A stretch of DNA of 64,000 nt from Hyphomicrobium sp. LHD-15 (GCF_031157355.1 NZ_JAVIFT010000001.1:558001-622000), one strand, 5' to 3'; positions 18,641-26,996 are shown, numbered from the stretch's first letter. Program-made: numbers and translations. Notes: generated by a model not told the origin, from the letters alone.

Positions 18641-19417
18641 ATGCTTTCCGTCAACGGACTCGGCAAGACTTATCCCAACGGCACTGTCGCGGTGCGCGAC
18701 GTGACGCTGACGATCGGCGCCGGAGAGATCGTCTCGATCGTCGGCGGCTCCGGCTGCGGCAAGAGCACGCTTCTGCGCCTGCTTTCGGGGCTCGATCATC
18801 CGACCGTCGGCACGGTCGAGGTTGACGGCACGCAGATCGTCGGCCCGCATCCTGCCGTCGGCATCGTGTTCCAGGAGCCGCGCCTGCTGCCGTGGCTCAC
18901 GGTCGAGAACAACATCGGGTTCGGCCTCGCGCATCTCTCGCGCGCCGAGCGTCGGGATCGGGTTCACACTGTGCTTAAGCGCGTCGGACTGTCGGACTAT
19001 GGGTCGCGCTGGCCGCGCGAGCTTTCCGGCGGGCAGAGCCAGCGTGTGGCGATCGCGCGCGCGCTGGTGACGCGGCCGAGCGTGCTCCTGCTCGACGAGC
19101 CGTTCTCCGCGCTCGACGCCTTCACGCGGGTCGAGTTGCAAGACCACCTGCTCGAGATCTGGGAGGATACGCGCCCGACTCTCGTGCTGGTGACGCACGA
19201 TATCGAGGAAGCCGTCGCGCTGGCTTCCCGCGTGGTGGTCATGCGCCCGTTCCCGGGCCGCGTTGCGCAGATATCGGACGTTACGCTCGCGCGGCCGCGC
19301 GATCGGCTGTCGCATGCCTTCGACGACGAGAAGCGCGCCATTCTTTCGGCGCTCGATACCACGCTCGCGCACGCAGGCACGCTGAGGACACGCCCGGCGG
19401 CAGCGGTCCCGGCCTGA
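18641..19417 (+). CDS. ABC transporter ATP-binding protein, SsuB family (third system)
   Basis: ATPase of 258 residues that ends the third ABC operon. Walker A is GGSGCGKST, Q-loop [10 protein letters not shown], signature LSGGQSQRVAIARAL, Walker B LLLDEPFSALD and switch His VTHDIEEA. It energises sulfonate-type import with the two upstream genes. A 10-bp terminator hairpin follows 30 nt after the stop. Confidence 0.92.
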   Translation: MLSVNGLGKTYPNGTVAVRDVTLTIGAGEIVSIVGGSGCGKSTLLRLLSGLDHPTVGTVEVDGTQIVGPHPAVGIVFQEPRLLPWLTVENNIGFGLAHLSRAERRDRVHTVLKRVGLSDYGSRWPRELSGGQSQRVAIARALVTRPSVLLLDEPFSALDAFTRVELQDHLLEIWEDTRPTLVLVTHDIEEAVALASRVVVMRPFPGRVAQISDVTLARPRDRLSHAFDDEKRAILSALDTTLAHAGTLRTRPAAAVPA

Positions 19418-19447
19418 CCTCCCGCGCAACTTCGAGCCGCCATGAGA

Positions 19448-19487
19448 AAAGCGCGCCGATCTCAACGATCAGGCGCGCTTTGTTTTG
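19448..19487 (+). terminator. Rho-independent terminator after the third ABC operon
   Basis: A 10-bp stem AAAGCGCGCC/GGCGCGCTTT (19448-19457 and 19472-19481) with a 14-nt loop and a following GTTTTGT tract. Confidence 0.75.
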
Positions 19488-19611
19488 TGTCTCGCGGGTC
19501 TTGCTGGCCCCGATGCGGCGATATCGGAAGAAACCGCGCACCGGGGCCGAGGCCCATGCGGGGCCTGCGAGCCTGAGACGCAAGCGGGGACGCGTCTCAG
19601 ACTCACCAAGA

Positions 19612-20604
19612 TCAGGTCGTGGTGGCGAACAGGTCGCTCGAGAAATAGCGCTCGGCCGACGACGGCGCGAACGTCAGGATGGTCTTGCCCTTGAACTCGG
19701 GACGGCGGGCAACTTCGGCTGCGGCCGCAACGTTGGCGCCGGTCGAGATGCCGCCCGGGATGCCTTCGATCTTGGCGACCTTGCGCGAGGTCTCGAATGC
19801 GATGTCGTTCGAGACGGTCACGACGCCGTCGTAGATCTTGGTGTCGAGAACGGCCGGCACGAAGCCCGCGCCAATGCCCTGGATCTTGTGGGGGCCCTTC
19901 TGGCCACCCGAAAGAATGGGGCTTGCATCCGGCTCGACAGCGAAAATCTTGAGATGGGGAATGCGCTGCTTCAGCACGCGGCCGACGCCGGTGATGGTGC
20001 CGCCGGTGCCGATGCCCGCGACGATCGCGTCGAGGTTGCCGCCGGTGTCCTTCCAGATTTCTTCCGCCGTCGTACGCTCATGGACCAGCGGGTTCGCCGG
20101 GTTGTCGAACTGGCCGGGAATGATCGCGTTCGGCAGCGTCTCGGAGAGCTCCTTGGCGCGCGCGATGGCGGCACCCATGCCGCCGGCAGCCGGCGTCAGC
20201 TCGAGCTTCGCACCGAGGTGAGCCAGGATCTTGCGGCGTTCGAGCGACATCGATTCCGGCATGACGAGGATCAGCTCGTAGCCGCGTGCGGCGGCAACGA
20301 AGGCCAGCGCGATGCCGGTGTTGCCGGAGGTCGGCTCGACGAGTGTCGTCTTGCCAGGCTGGATCTTGCCTTCCTGCTCGAGCACGTCGATCAGCGAGAC
20401 GCCGATGCGGTCCTTGACCGAGGAGAGCGGATTGAAGAATTCGAGCTTCAGGAGGATGCGGGCCGGGATGTCTTCGGCGGCCTGGAAGCGATTGAGAGCC
20501 ACCACAGGCGTATGGCCGATGGTTTCGGTGATGTTCTCATAGATTCGACCCCGGCCCCAACCCGTGGTGGCCTCAAGAGTCTTTATTCTGACGATATCGT
20601 TCAT
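19612..20604 (-). CDS. cysK: Cysteine synthase A (O-acetylserine sulfhydrylase)
   Basis: PLP enzyme that makes L-cysteine from O-acetylserine and sulfide. The 330 residues carry the PLP lysine in SSVKDRIG (Lys64), the substrate loop TSGNTG (92-97) and the PLP phosphate cup GIGTGGT (198-203). The protein ends in the DLFATTT region rather than the Ile found at the C-terminus of SAT-binding CysK, so formation of the classical cysteine synthase complex is doubtful. It is divergent from a FAD protein across a 171-bp region with a strong inverted repeat. In this sulfur island it is the final fixation step for sulfide derived from sulfonates or thiosulfate. Confidence 0.93.
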   Translation of the reverse strand: MNDIVRIKTLEATTGWGRGRIYENITETIGHTPVVALNRFQAAEDIPARILLKLEFFNPLSSVKDRIGVSLIDVLEQEGKIQPGKTTLVEPTSGNTGIALAFVAAARGYELILVMPESMSLERRKILAHLGAKLELTPAAGGMGAAIARAKELSETLPNAIIPGQFDNPANPLVHERTTAEEIWKDTGGNLDAIVAGIGTGGTITGVGRVLKQRIPHLKIFAVEPDASPILSGGQKGPHKIQGIGAGFVPAVLDTKIYDGVVTVSNDIAFETSRKVAKIEGIPGGISTGANVAAAAEVARRPEFKGKTILTFAPSSAERYFSSDLFATTT

Positions 20605-20674
20605 GACCCGCTCCGTACGTAAGAGATTCGGGCCAACCTATTGATCCCAGACGCGGCGCGGAAGGACGAATATT

Positions 20675-20702
20675 TGCAAAGCTTTTCATAAAATGCTTTG
20701 CA
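20675..20702. promoter_or_regulatory. Inverted repeat in the cysK divergent promoter
   Basis: TGCAAAGC (20675-20682) and GCTTTGCA (20695-20702) form a perfect 8-bp inverted repeat with a 12-nt AT-rich spacer. It sits between the divergent cysK and FAD-oxidoreductase genes. TTTGCAAA-type sequences recur before the cysB-like gene, which makes a LysR-type operator plausible but unproven. Confidence 0.5.
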
Positions 20703-20775
20703 CGACTTTGTAGTTGCGCCCCAACGGGTTGGACCTAGGTTTAGCCTTTTTTCAAGCATCGGGGGCTCAAAGCGC

Positions 20776-22200
20776 ATGAGCGAGATCCGCGCGTTCGACA
20801 TTGCCGTCGTTGGCGGAGGGTTCGGGGGAGCAGCCGTCGCCTATCACTTGGCACGCCTGCGGCCGAGCGCGTCGATCGTCGTTTTCGAGCCGCGCGACTT
20901 TCTCGGCGGTGGGCTCGCCTATGATGATGCCGACCCGGCGCACCGCATCAACGTGCCGGCCACGCGCATGTCGCTCATTCCCGGAGATGACGGCCATTTT
21001 GCGCGCTGGCTCGAAGCGACAGGGGCCGGGCGGGATGATCCCGATATCATCGGGCGCGACGGGTTTCTCTATCCAAGACGCGCGGTGTTCGGACGCTATG
21101 GCGCGTCCCATCTCGATCCGCTGATCCGAGCGGGGCGCGTCACTCATATCAAGGCCCGCGTTCAGTCGCTCGATCGCGCGCACGGCCAGTGGTCAATTTC
21201 GACAGGATCCGGGGCTCCGTTTCGCGCGCGGATCACGGTGCTGGCGACGACGCATCCCGCGCCGGAGGCGCCGCCGGTTCTGGCACAGGCCGGCGCCGAT
21301 CCCCGGATCGTCGGGGATACTCTCGCGCCCGACGCGCTCACGGGAATCTCGCCGGACGCGCAGGTCGTGATCCTCGGCACCGGGCTCACGATGGCGGATG
21401 TGGTCGCCTCGCTCGACCGCCAGGGGCACACGGGACCGATCATCGCCGTATCGCGCAGGGGGCTGCGATCGCGCGGACACGCTACATCAGCCGCCGAGCC
21501 GTTCGGGGATTTTACGGATCCGGCGCCGCCTGCCTCGCAGTTTCTGAGAAAGATTCGCCAGACGCTGCACGAAGCCAACGCACTCGGCCTCTCCTGGCAC
21601 AGCGTCATCGACGCCGTGCGCGGACAGGCGCAGGTGTTCTGGGGCAAACTCTCGCCGCGCGACCAGAGCCGGATCGTCAAGCACCTGCGTGTCTACTGGG
21701 ATGTACATCGGTTCCGCATCGCGCCGCAGGTGGAGGACGTTCTCAACAGGCGCACGGCGTCCGGATCGCTTCGCGTTCTCGCCGCCTCCCTTGTCGCGGT
21801 GAAGCCGGACGCGCGCCATATCGACGTCGTCGTCCGCCGTCGTGGGCAGCAGACCTTGGAAACGATCGCTGCCGACCGTGTGATCGTGACGACAGGCCCC
21901 GCCCATCACAAGATTCTCTCGACACAACCTTACCTGGCCGCGCTCAGCGCAGCCGGGCGGATTACGGCCGACCATCTGGGGCTTGGCATCGCGGTCGACG
22001 CGGACAGCCGGGCCCTCGATGCGCAAGGAACACCAGGAGACGGGACGTTGCTCGTCGCGGGACCGCTCGCGCGCGCAAGGTTCGGCGAGCTGATGGGACT
22101 TCCCCAGGTTTCCGAGCATGCGCTCAGAGTTGCGGAAGAAGTTTCTCACCTTCTCGAAACCTCCGGCGTCGCGGCGCGCGACGCTTTGGAAGTCAATTAA
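20776..22200 (+). CDS. FAD/NAD(P)-binding oxidoreductase, YdhS-like (PF13454 type)
   Basis: A 474-residue flavoprotein. ATG 20776 is chosen because the Rossmann motif VVGGGFGGAAVAYHL begins at once after it; a frame extension upstream has no signal. A second nucleotide site (VILGTGLTMADVVASL) lies near residue 200. The family is poorly characterised; members often sit in sulfur or siderophore clusters and are annotated only as FAD-NAD(P)-binding. No membrane segment is visible. It is divergent from cysK and convergent with an SsuA-like gene, with a shared terminator between. A role in the redox chemistry of an imported sulfur compound is inference from location. Confidence 0.8.
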   Translation: MSEIRAFDIAVVGGGFGGAAVAYHLARLRPSASIVVFEPRDFLGGGLAYDDADPAHRINVPATRMSLIPGDDGHFARWLEATGAGRDDPDIIGRDGFLYPRRAVFGRYGASHLDPLIRAGRVTHIKARVQSLDRAHGQWSISTGSGAPFRARITVLATTHPAPEAPPVLAQAGADPRIVGDTLAPDALTGISPDAQVVILGTGLTMADVVASLDRQGHTGPIIAVSRRGLRSRGHATSAAEPFGDFTDPAPPASQFLRKIRQTLHEANALGLSWHSVIDAVRGQAQVFWGKLSPRDQSRIVKHLRVYWDVHRFRIAPQVEDVLNRRTASGSLRVLAASLVAVKPDARHIDVVVRRRGQQTLETIAADRVIVTTGPAHHKILSTQPYLAALSAAGRITADHLGLGIAVDADSRALDAQGTPGDGTLLVAGPLARARFGELMGLPQVSEHALRVAEEVSHLLETSGVAARDALEVN

Positions 22201-22216
22201 CACCCGCCAAACAAAG

Positions 22217-22244
22217 ACGCGGGACACGTTTCCGTGCCCCGCGT
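22217..22244. terminator. Bidirectional terminator between convergent genes
   Basis: Stem ACGCGGG/CCCGCGT (22217-22223 and 22238-22244) extended inside by CACG/CGTG around a TTTC loop, with one mismatch. It lies between the convergent FAD-protein and SsuA-like stops. Confidence 0.7.
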
Positions 22245-22267
22245 GCGCATTTTCTATCAACCTGCGA

Positions 22268-23257
22268 TTAGCGCTGGCCTGCGTCCGAGCTCTTCTTGCC
22301 GGTCGCGGACCAGATCTCGGCATCGGTCGCCTTCACTTCCTTCGGAAGCAGGCCTTCGCCGAAGAACGCATCGGCGATCTTCTGCTGCTCGGAGAGACCT
22401 TCCGCGGTCACGCCGCGGACATGGTAGCTACGGCGCTCGTTCGCCTTGGTCACGATGTCCTCTTCGAGCTTCCAGGCCGGCGCCAGGATCTTTGCGGCTT
22501 CAACCGGATTGGCCTTCACCCACTTGCCGGTGCTCTCCAGCAGTTGGAAGTAAGCTTCGATGACCTTGGGATCGCTGGCGGCAAATGCCGACGAAGCCAG
22601 GTAATAGCGCTGGTACGAGGCGAGGCCGGTGCCGTCCGAAAGAACGCGCGCGTTGACCTGCTTCTGTGCGGCCGACACGAACGGATCCCAGACGACCCAG
22701 GCATCCACTGCGCCCTTCTCGAACGCGGCGCGTCCGTCTGCCGGCGAGAGATATGCGGGCTCGATCTCCTTGAACTTGACGCCGCCCTTGGCGAGCGCCG
22801 CAATCAGCAGATAATGCGCGCCGGCAGCCTTGGTAACGGCGACCTTCTTGCCCTTCAGCTCAGCGAGATCCTTGAGCGGCGAATCCGGCTTCACGAGGAT
22901 AGCCTGCGCTGTCGGCGACGGCGCTTCCTGCGCGACGTAGGTCAGCTTTGCACCTGCCGCCTGCGCGAAAATCGGTACGGTGTCGGCAACGTCGGCCGAA
23001 AGCTCGATGGCGCCGACGTTGAGCGCTTCGAGCAGCGGGAGCCCACTCGTGAACTCGTGCCAGGAGACCTTGTAGCCCAGCGCGGCCAGACGCTTCTCGA
23101 GCTCGCCGTTGGTCTTCAGAATCGTCGCCAGCGTCGAAGATTTCTGGTAGCCGATCCGCACATTCTTGGCTTCATCGGCGTTTGCCGGCGTGAGCGGAGC
23201 AACCGCAACGCCCAGCACGGCGGCGATCGGCAAAAAACGGCTCAATAGATTTCGCAT
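22268..23257 (-). CDS. Orphan aliphatic sulfonate ABC substrate-binding protein (SsuA-like)
   Basis: Periplasmic binding protein of 329 residues with a signal peptide ending ANADE. Its sequence (VRIGYQKSSTLATILK, SADVADTVPIFAQAAGAKL, DAWVVWDPF) is closely similar in pattern to the SsuA of the ssu operon at 35489-36439, including the WDPF element. No permease or ATPase gene is attached, so it probably delivers a different sulfonate to one of the nearby permeases. It is transcribed divergently from nothing, lying downstream of the cysB-like gene on the same strand with a 121-nt gap containing ATTTGCATATTTGC on its coding strand, a possible CysB-type site. Confidence 0.9.
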   Translation of the reverse strand: MRNLLSRFLPIAAVLGVAVAPLTPANADEAKNVRIGYQKSSTLATILKTNGELEKRLAALGYKVSWHEFTSGLPLLEALNVGAIELSADVADTVPIFAQAAGAKLTYVAQEAPSPTAQAILVKPDSPLKDLAELKGKKVAVTKAAGAHYLLIAALAKGGVKFKEIEPAYLSPADGRAAFEKGAVDAWVVWDPFVSAAQKQVNARVLSDGTGLASYQRYYLASSAFAASDPKVIEAYFQLLESTGKWVKANPVEAAKILAPAWKLEEDIVTKANERRSYHVRGVTAEGLSEQQKIADAFFGEGLLPKEVKATDAEIWSATGKKSSDAGQR

Positions 23258-23378
23258 CGTGCACTCCTCGTGTTCCTCGAGACCTGATGTGGCCCATGAA
23301 GTTCACTATGCGGAGCGGGCTCGCGCGGAGGCCAATACGAACTTTCGCTAAGCAAATATGCAAATCAGGGAAGCGGTC

Positions 23379-24317
23379 TCAATCGTCGTCGCCCTGTACG
23401 GCGGCATCCGCCTCGCGGATGATCTTCTCGGTTATCGAAGGCGTGCACAGCTCTATGAAGCGATAGACGTAGCCGCGATGCAGGCGCCCGCGCCGGAGCG
23501 CAATGCTGGTCGTGCTGGGTGAAATGCCCTCTCGCAGCTTGACCTGCCGAAGGTCGGTATCGCGCTTCTCGTTGAAGGACATCGGCGCAATGATGCCGAC
23601 GCCGAGTCCCAGCGCGACATAGGCTTTGATGACGTCCGCATCGAGCGCGGTCATCGTGATCTCGGGGCTGAGGTTCTGCGCGTCGAATGCCTCGTCGATG
23701 CGCGGGCGACCGGTCAGGCCGTTGTCGTAGGTGACGATCGGATAGGCCGCGACCTCCTCCAGCGTCACGCCTTCCTTGCCGTCCAGAGGATGGCCCGCCG
23801 GCACGACCACGATGTGCTGCCACGAGTAGTATGGGAACGAGATGATATCACGGGCTTCGTTGAACGCGTCCGTCGCGATCGCGAGATCTGCAGAACCCGA
23901 GTTCAGGAGCGCGCCGATATCGCGCGGACTCGCCTGATGCAGCATGAGCCGGACGCCCGGGAACTGCTGCTTGAATTTCAGGATCACGTCGGGAAGCACA
24001 TAGCGTGCTTGGGTGTGGGTGGTCGCGATCTCGAGCTGGCCGCGATCGCTGACGGCGAACTGCGATGCCGCCTGCTTGATGTTCTCGGCTTCGAGCAGAA
24101 CACGGTCGGCGATGCGGACGACCTCCTCTCCCAGCTCGGTCAGGCCTAGGAGCCGTTTGCCGCGACGCCGGAAGAGGGCCACGCCAAGTTCTTCCTCGAG
24201 ATCCCGGATCTGTTTGCTGACACCCGATTGCGACGCGTAGATCGCATTTGCAGCTTCGGTCACGTTGAATTTCGCGCGGACTGTTTCCCGAATGATCCGG
24301 AGCTGCTGAAGGTTCAT
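23379..24317 (-). CDS. cysB: CysB/Cbl-type LysR transcriptional regulator
   Basis: A 312-residue LysR regulator. ATG 24317 starts the canonical MNLQQLRIIRETV helix and has AAGG upstream; an in-frame extension of 35 residues is unlikely. The N-terminal winged helix (1-65) reads ASQSGVSKQIRDLEEELG. Residues 97-112 are IATTHTQARYVLPDVI, the CysB-group signature. The effector domain TDAFNEA and LDADVIKAYVALGLGVGI also match CysB. CysB proteins sense sulfur status through N-acetylserine, sulfate or APS and activate sulfonate and cysteine genes, which fits this island. The upstream region has two TTGCAAAT copies, consistent with autoregulation. Cbl cannot be excluded. Confidence 0.92.
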   Translation of the reverse strand: MNLQQLRIIRETVRAKFNVTEAANAIYASQSGVSKQIRDLEEELGVALFRRRGKRLLGLTELGEEVVRIADRVLLEAENIKQAASQFAVSDRGQLEIATTHTQARYVLPDVILKFKQQFPGVRLMLHQASPRDIGALLNSGSADLAIATDAFNEARDIISFPYYSWQHIVVVPAGHPLDGKEGVTLEEVAAYPIVTYDNGLTGRPRIDEAFDAQNLSPEITMTALDADVIKAYVALGLGVGIIAPMSFNEKRDTDLRQVKLREGISPSTTSIALRRGRLHRGYVYRFIELCTPSITEKIIREADAAVQGDDD

Positions 24318-24378
24318 CGATGTGCCTTGTGTGTCGGCCAGAACGGCCTCGGTGCTTGCTCGTAAGGGAGACCCCCGT

Positions 24379-24410
24379 TGCAAATACGTTGCTTGATGAT
24401 TTTGCAAATC
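24379..24410. promoter_or_regulatory. Repeated TTGCAAAT elements upstream of the cysB-like gene
   Basis: TTGCAAAT occurs at 24379-24386 and again at 24402-24409, 23 nt apart (about two helical turns), 60-95 nt upstream of the cysB-like start. Direct repeats of this spacing suit a LysR tetramer. TTTGCAAA is itself palindromic. Confidence 0.4.
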
Positions 24411-24549
24411 TACAAACAACAAATATTGCTTTGCTTATAAGTGAACCGACGGAACGCACTCATCGTCCGCTTGGGGAGCATGTGCGATCGGCACGACCAG
24501 AGTGACGCGGCAGAGCGTGGGCCAATCTGTCGCGGGCGGGCGTACTCGC

Positions 24550-25413
24550 CTACAGGCTTTCGTTGAAGCGACGCCACTCCTCGGCATCGATGTGGACCGA
24601 CTGCTCGTCTGCCGGATAGGCGTGGGCCAGGCAGTCGTCTCGGTAACGCGTCATCGCGGCCTCGATGTCCGCGCTGACGTTGGCGTAGGCGCCCCGATTG
24701 CGCGGGATCGGGAAAGCCGCGTAACCGACGAGATCGCCGCTGATATGATAGACGCCGTCGTTCACTGGTCCCGCCCCGAGCGTGAGGACCGGAACCGGCA
24801 GCGTTCGTGTCAGGTAGGCTGCGAGCTCGGTCGGTACCTGCTCGAGGATGAAGGCAAAGACGCCGGCTTCGACAAAGGCGCGCGCCGTGTCCGTTATTTC
24901 ACGCGCTTCCTCTGCCGTGCGGCCCTTGATGCCAAATCCGCTCTGCTCCACCCGGCGCGAGGCCTGCATGCCGATGTGGCCCATCACCGGGATTCCCGCG
25001 CGCACGATTTCCGCGATGTAAGCCGCCGTGTGCACGTTGCCTTCGCACTTGACGACATGAGCGCCGCCTTCGCGCACCATGCGGGCGGCGCTCGATATCG
25101 CCTGTTCCTTCGAGGCGTGATAGCTCATGAACGGGAGATGGCCGACGACCAGGCCATAGTTGGCGACCCGGCTGACGGCTCGCGTCAGGAATAGTTGCTC
25201 CTCGAACGTGACAGTCGTTGGGTCAGCGTGACCGAGCAGCGACATCGGACCTGCGTTGCCGACGATCAGCAGGTCGAAGCCCACGCGATCGGCGATGGCC
25301 GCCATCGGGGCATCGTAGACACCGATGGCCGTGATGCGTTTCCGCTCAGCCTTCTTTCGGCTCAGGGATTTGAGCGTCACGCGCGACCGTTTTGGCGAAT
25401 TCGTGTCTGTCAT
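24550..25413 (-). CDS. PanB-like (ketopantoate hydroxymethyltransferase superfamily) enzyme with altered metal site
   Basis: A 287-residue TIM-barrel protein of the PanB/PEP-mutase-like group. ATG 25413 is chosen (AAGG upstream); an 18-residue upstream extension is unlikely. Compared with E. coli PanB, Glu114 (VKCEG, here E124), Lys112 (K122), the GHIG loop and catalytic Glu181 (E191) are kept, but metal ligands Asp45 and Asp84 are replaced by Asn53 (IVGNAG) and His92 (VGHLPF). True PanB keeps both Asp. It sits in a sulfur island beside cysB and is divergent from a Crp/Fnr gene, not in a pantothenate operon. It may act on another 2-oxoacid or phosphonate/sulfonate-like substrate. Function is unassigned. 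Confidence 0.78.
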   Translation of the reverse strand: MTDTNSPKRSRVTLKSLSRKKAERKRITAIGVYDAPMAAIADRVGFDLLIVGNAGPMSLLGHADPTTVTFEEQLFLTRAVSRVANYGLVVGHLPFMSYHASKEQAISSAARMVREGGAHVVKCEGNVHTAAYIAEIVRAGIPVMGHIGMQASRRVEQSGFGIKGRTAEEAREITDTARAFVEAGVFAFILEQVPTELAAYLTRTLPVPVLTLGAGPVNDGVYHISGDLVGYAAFPIPRNRGAYANVSADIEAAMTRYRDDCLAHAYPADEQSVHIDAEEWRRFNESL

Positions 25414-25466
25414 GGTGTGCCTTCGCTGCCCGCGGCCTGTTTGCGGCGAACGCAAATGCAAAAGCA

Positions 25467-25483
25467 AAGAAGATTTTCTTCTT
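25467..25483. promoter_or_regulatory. Palindrome in the panB-like/crp divergent promoter
   Basis: AAGAAGA-TTT-TCTTCTT is a perfect 7+3+7 inverted repeat placed 54 nt upstream of the PanB-like start and 76 nt upstream of the Crp/Fnr start. An overlapping TTTGC-rich stretch (coding strand of the PanB-like gene) lies immediately beside it. Confidence 0.4.
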
Positions 25484-25558
25484 AGGATTTTCGGGGCGCA
25501 GCATCTTCTAATGGGGCCAAATGCCCGTTCGGGGCATCCACTCTAAAAGGAGAGCCAC

Positions 25559-26311
25559 ATGCATCCTGCAACGGCTGCCGCCGCGCCGGGCCCACAAGGG
25601 CACGCGCTCTTCCTGATCGACGAACCCGACCTGCCCGAGGAAAATCCGCCGCTGATGGAGACGCTGCACCTCAGCGTCCGACAGATCATCAAGGGCCACG
25701 CCACCACGCTGCGGCTCAATACCGGCATGCGCGTGTTCGAGCAGGGGCAACCCCATTCCGGAATTTTCGTCATCGAGCAAGGCACCGTACGCACCTTCTA
25801 CGCGGCGCCGACGGGCAAAGAGATCACGCTCGCTTTCTGGAAAGAAGGCCATTTCGTCGGCGGACCGGAATTGTTCGGACGCGGTTGCCACGTCTGGTCG
25901 GCGGAAGCCGCGAGCCCGTGCGTCCTGTCGTGGATTCCCGGACACCAGCTTCACACCCTCGCGCTTCAGAATTCCGCGTTCGCGTTGGGGCTGATCGATG
26001 CGCTGATCGTAAAAGGCCGCTGCTATTCCTCGCTTGCGCAGATCCTGGGTACGAAGCCGGCGCGCGGACGTCTGGCGGAACTTCTGCTTGCGCTTGCCGG
26101 GCGCGAGGCCCGAGACGGAAAGCCGGGCAAGGAGAGCGAGGTTCCCCGGCATGTGACGCACGAGCAATTGGCCGCGATCATCGGCTCGACGCGGCAGTGG
26201 GTGACGGCCACGCTTTCGCGCTTCGAGCGCGACGGGCTGGTGTCTGTTCAGACGGATGCGATCGTCATCCTCAACGCGCGCGGCCTGCGGGAGGCGTCAG
26301 CTTCGGGCTGA
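25559..26311 (+). CDS. Crp/Fnr-family transcriptional regulator
   Basis: A 250-residue regulator with an N-terminal cyclic-nucleotide-binding-like beta roll (about 45-140, VFEQGQPHSGIFVIEQGTVRTFY), a dimerisation helix and a C-terminal winged helix (about 190-245, THEQLAAIIGSTRQWVTATLSRFE). AAGGAG precedes the ATG. It has no FNR-type N-terminal cysteine cluster; Cys121, Cys131 and a later Cys are scattered, so it is not an Fe-S sensor of the classical type. It is divergent from the PanB-like gene and convergent with the ferredoxin. It may control the palindrome-bearing genes nearby, but no assignment is possible. Confidence 0.9.
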   Translation: MHPATAAAAPGPQGHALFLIDEPDLPEENPPLMETLHLSVRQIIKGHATTLRLNTGMRVFEQGQPHSGIFVIEQGTVRTFYAAPTGKEITLAFWKEGHFVGGPELFGRGCHVWSAEAASPCVLSWIPGHQLHTLALQNSAFALGLIDALIVKGRCYSSLAQILGTKPARGRLAELLLALAGREARDGKPGKESEVPRHVTHEQLAAIIGSTRQWVTATLSRFERDGLVSVQTDAIVILNARGLREASASG

Positions 26312-26334
26312 GGGTCACGCCTCGCGGCGACGGC

Positions 26335-26568
26335 TCACTTCAGCAGATACGGGATGTTCACGGTCACCGCGCCGGTCGGGCAATCGGTCTGACACGGCAT
26401 GCAATACCAGCATTCGTCGTAGGCCATGTAGGCCTTGCCGGTGAGTTCGTTCAACCTCAGCACGTCGAGTGGGCAGACGTCGATGCAAACGGTGCATCCC
26501 TTGTCGGCGATGCACTTCGCATCGTCGACCTCGACGGGAACAGCCGTGTAAGTGGCGGCAAGCGGCAT
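26335..26568 (-). CDS. AprB-like 2x[4Fe-4S] ferredoxin
   Basis: A 77-residue electron carrier with two [4Fe-4S] motifs: C-x5-C-x2-C-x3-CP (residues about 19-34) and C-x2-C-x2-C-x3-CP (about 53-64). The spacing and the CWYCMPCQTDCPTGAV stretch resemble the iron-sulfur core of the adenylylsulfate reductase beta subunit, but without its C-terminal tail. The upstream DUF971 gene ends 20 nt before it on the same strand, so the two form an operon. The obvious partner is the AprA-like flavoprotein at 36922-38688, about 10 kb away. The assignment as an AprB-like partner is inference. Confidence 0.85.
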   Translation of the reverse strand: MPLAATYTAVPVEVDDAKCIADKGCTVCIDVCPLDVLRLNELTGKAYMAYDECWYCMPCQTDCPTGAVTVNIPYLLK

Positions 26569-26587
26569 AGGGGCTGAGAGCCTTTCG

Positions 26588-26929
26588 TCAGTTGTGCAGA
26601 AAATCTTCGAGCTGGGGGCGCGCGGCGAGCGTCGCCAGATAGCTCCACGGATAGATCCCGCGATCGTGGCCGTCGGAAAACGCGATGTTCACACCGTAGG
26701 TGCCGATCTCCTGCGCGGCGACGATCGTGAGCCGATCGGGTGGGCGCTTGTCGAGCCCGCGGATACGGCGCGCGCGTCCGGCTGCCGACGGGCATTCGGC
26801 CCACAAGAGATTTGCATCGAGCGCGCGGCGCAGTCCGTCCGTCCCAACGACGACAAGCTCATGGCCGCCCACTGCGATTTCAACGGAAACGACACTCACA
26901 ACGGATGCCTCCACGGTGCATTCGGCCAT
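26588..26929 (-). CDS. DUF971 (GBBH-like N-terminal) domain protein
   Basis: A small protein whose body matches the DUF971/gamma-butyrobetaine-hydroxylase-like N-terminal fold: an ELVVVGTDG strand, LLWAECPSA (the zinc-ligand region, degenerate here with one Cys), a variable loop, EIGTYGVNIAFSDGHDRGIYPWSYL. The SDGH and GIYPW elements are diagnostic. ATG 26929 is used; a GTG at 26992 preceded by GGAGG is an alternative that adds 21 non-homologous residues. DUF971 proteins are linked to iron-sulfur cluster handling (ApbC/Mrp context), which suits its operon partner, the ferredoxin. Function unknown. Confidence 0.75.
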   Translation of the reverse strand: MAECTVEASVVSVVSVEIAVGGHELVVVGTDGLRRALDANLLWAECPSAAGRARRIRGLDKRPPDRLTIVAAQEIGTYGVNIAFSDGHDRGIYPWSYLATLAARPQLEDFLHN

Positions 26930-26996
26930 TCGAACGCTCGCATCGGAGCCGAAAGCGAGAAAGCAATTAGTTGCCGACAGGAACCAATACACACGC

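Noticed and set aside
25559-26311. Crp/Fnr protein as an FNR-type oxygen sensor
   Set aside because: The N-terminal cysteine cluster required for the Fe-S cluster is not present.
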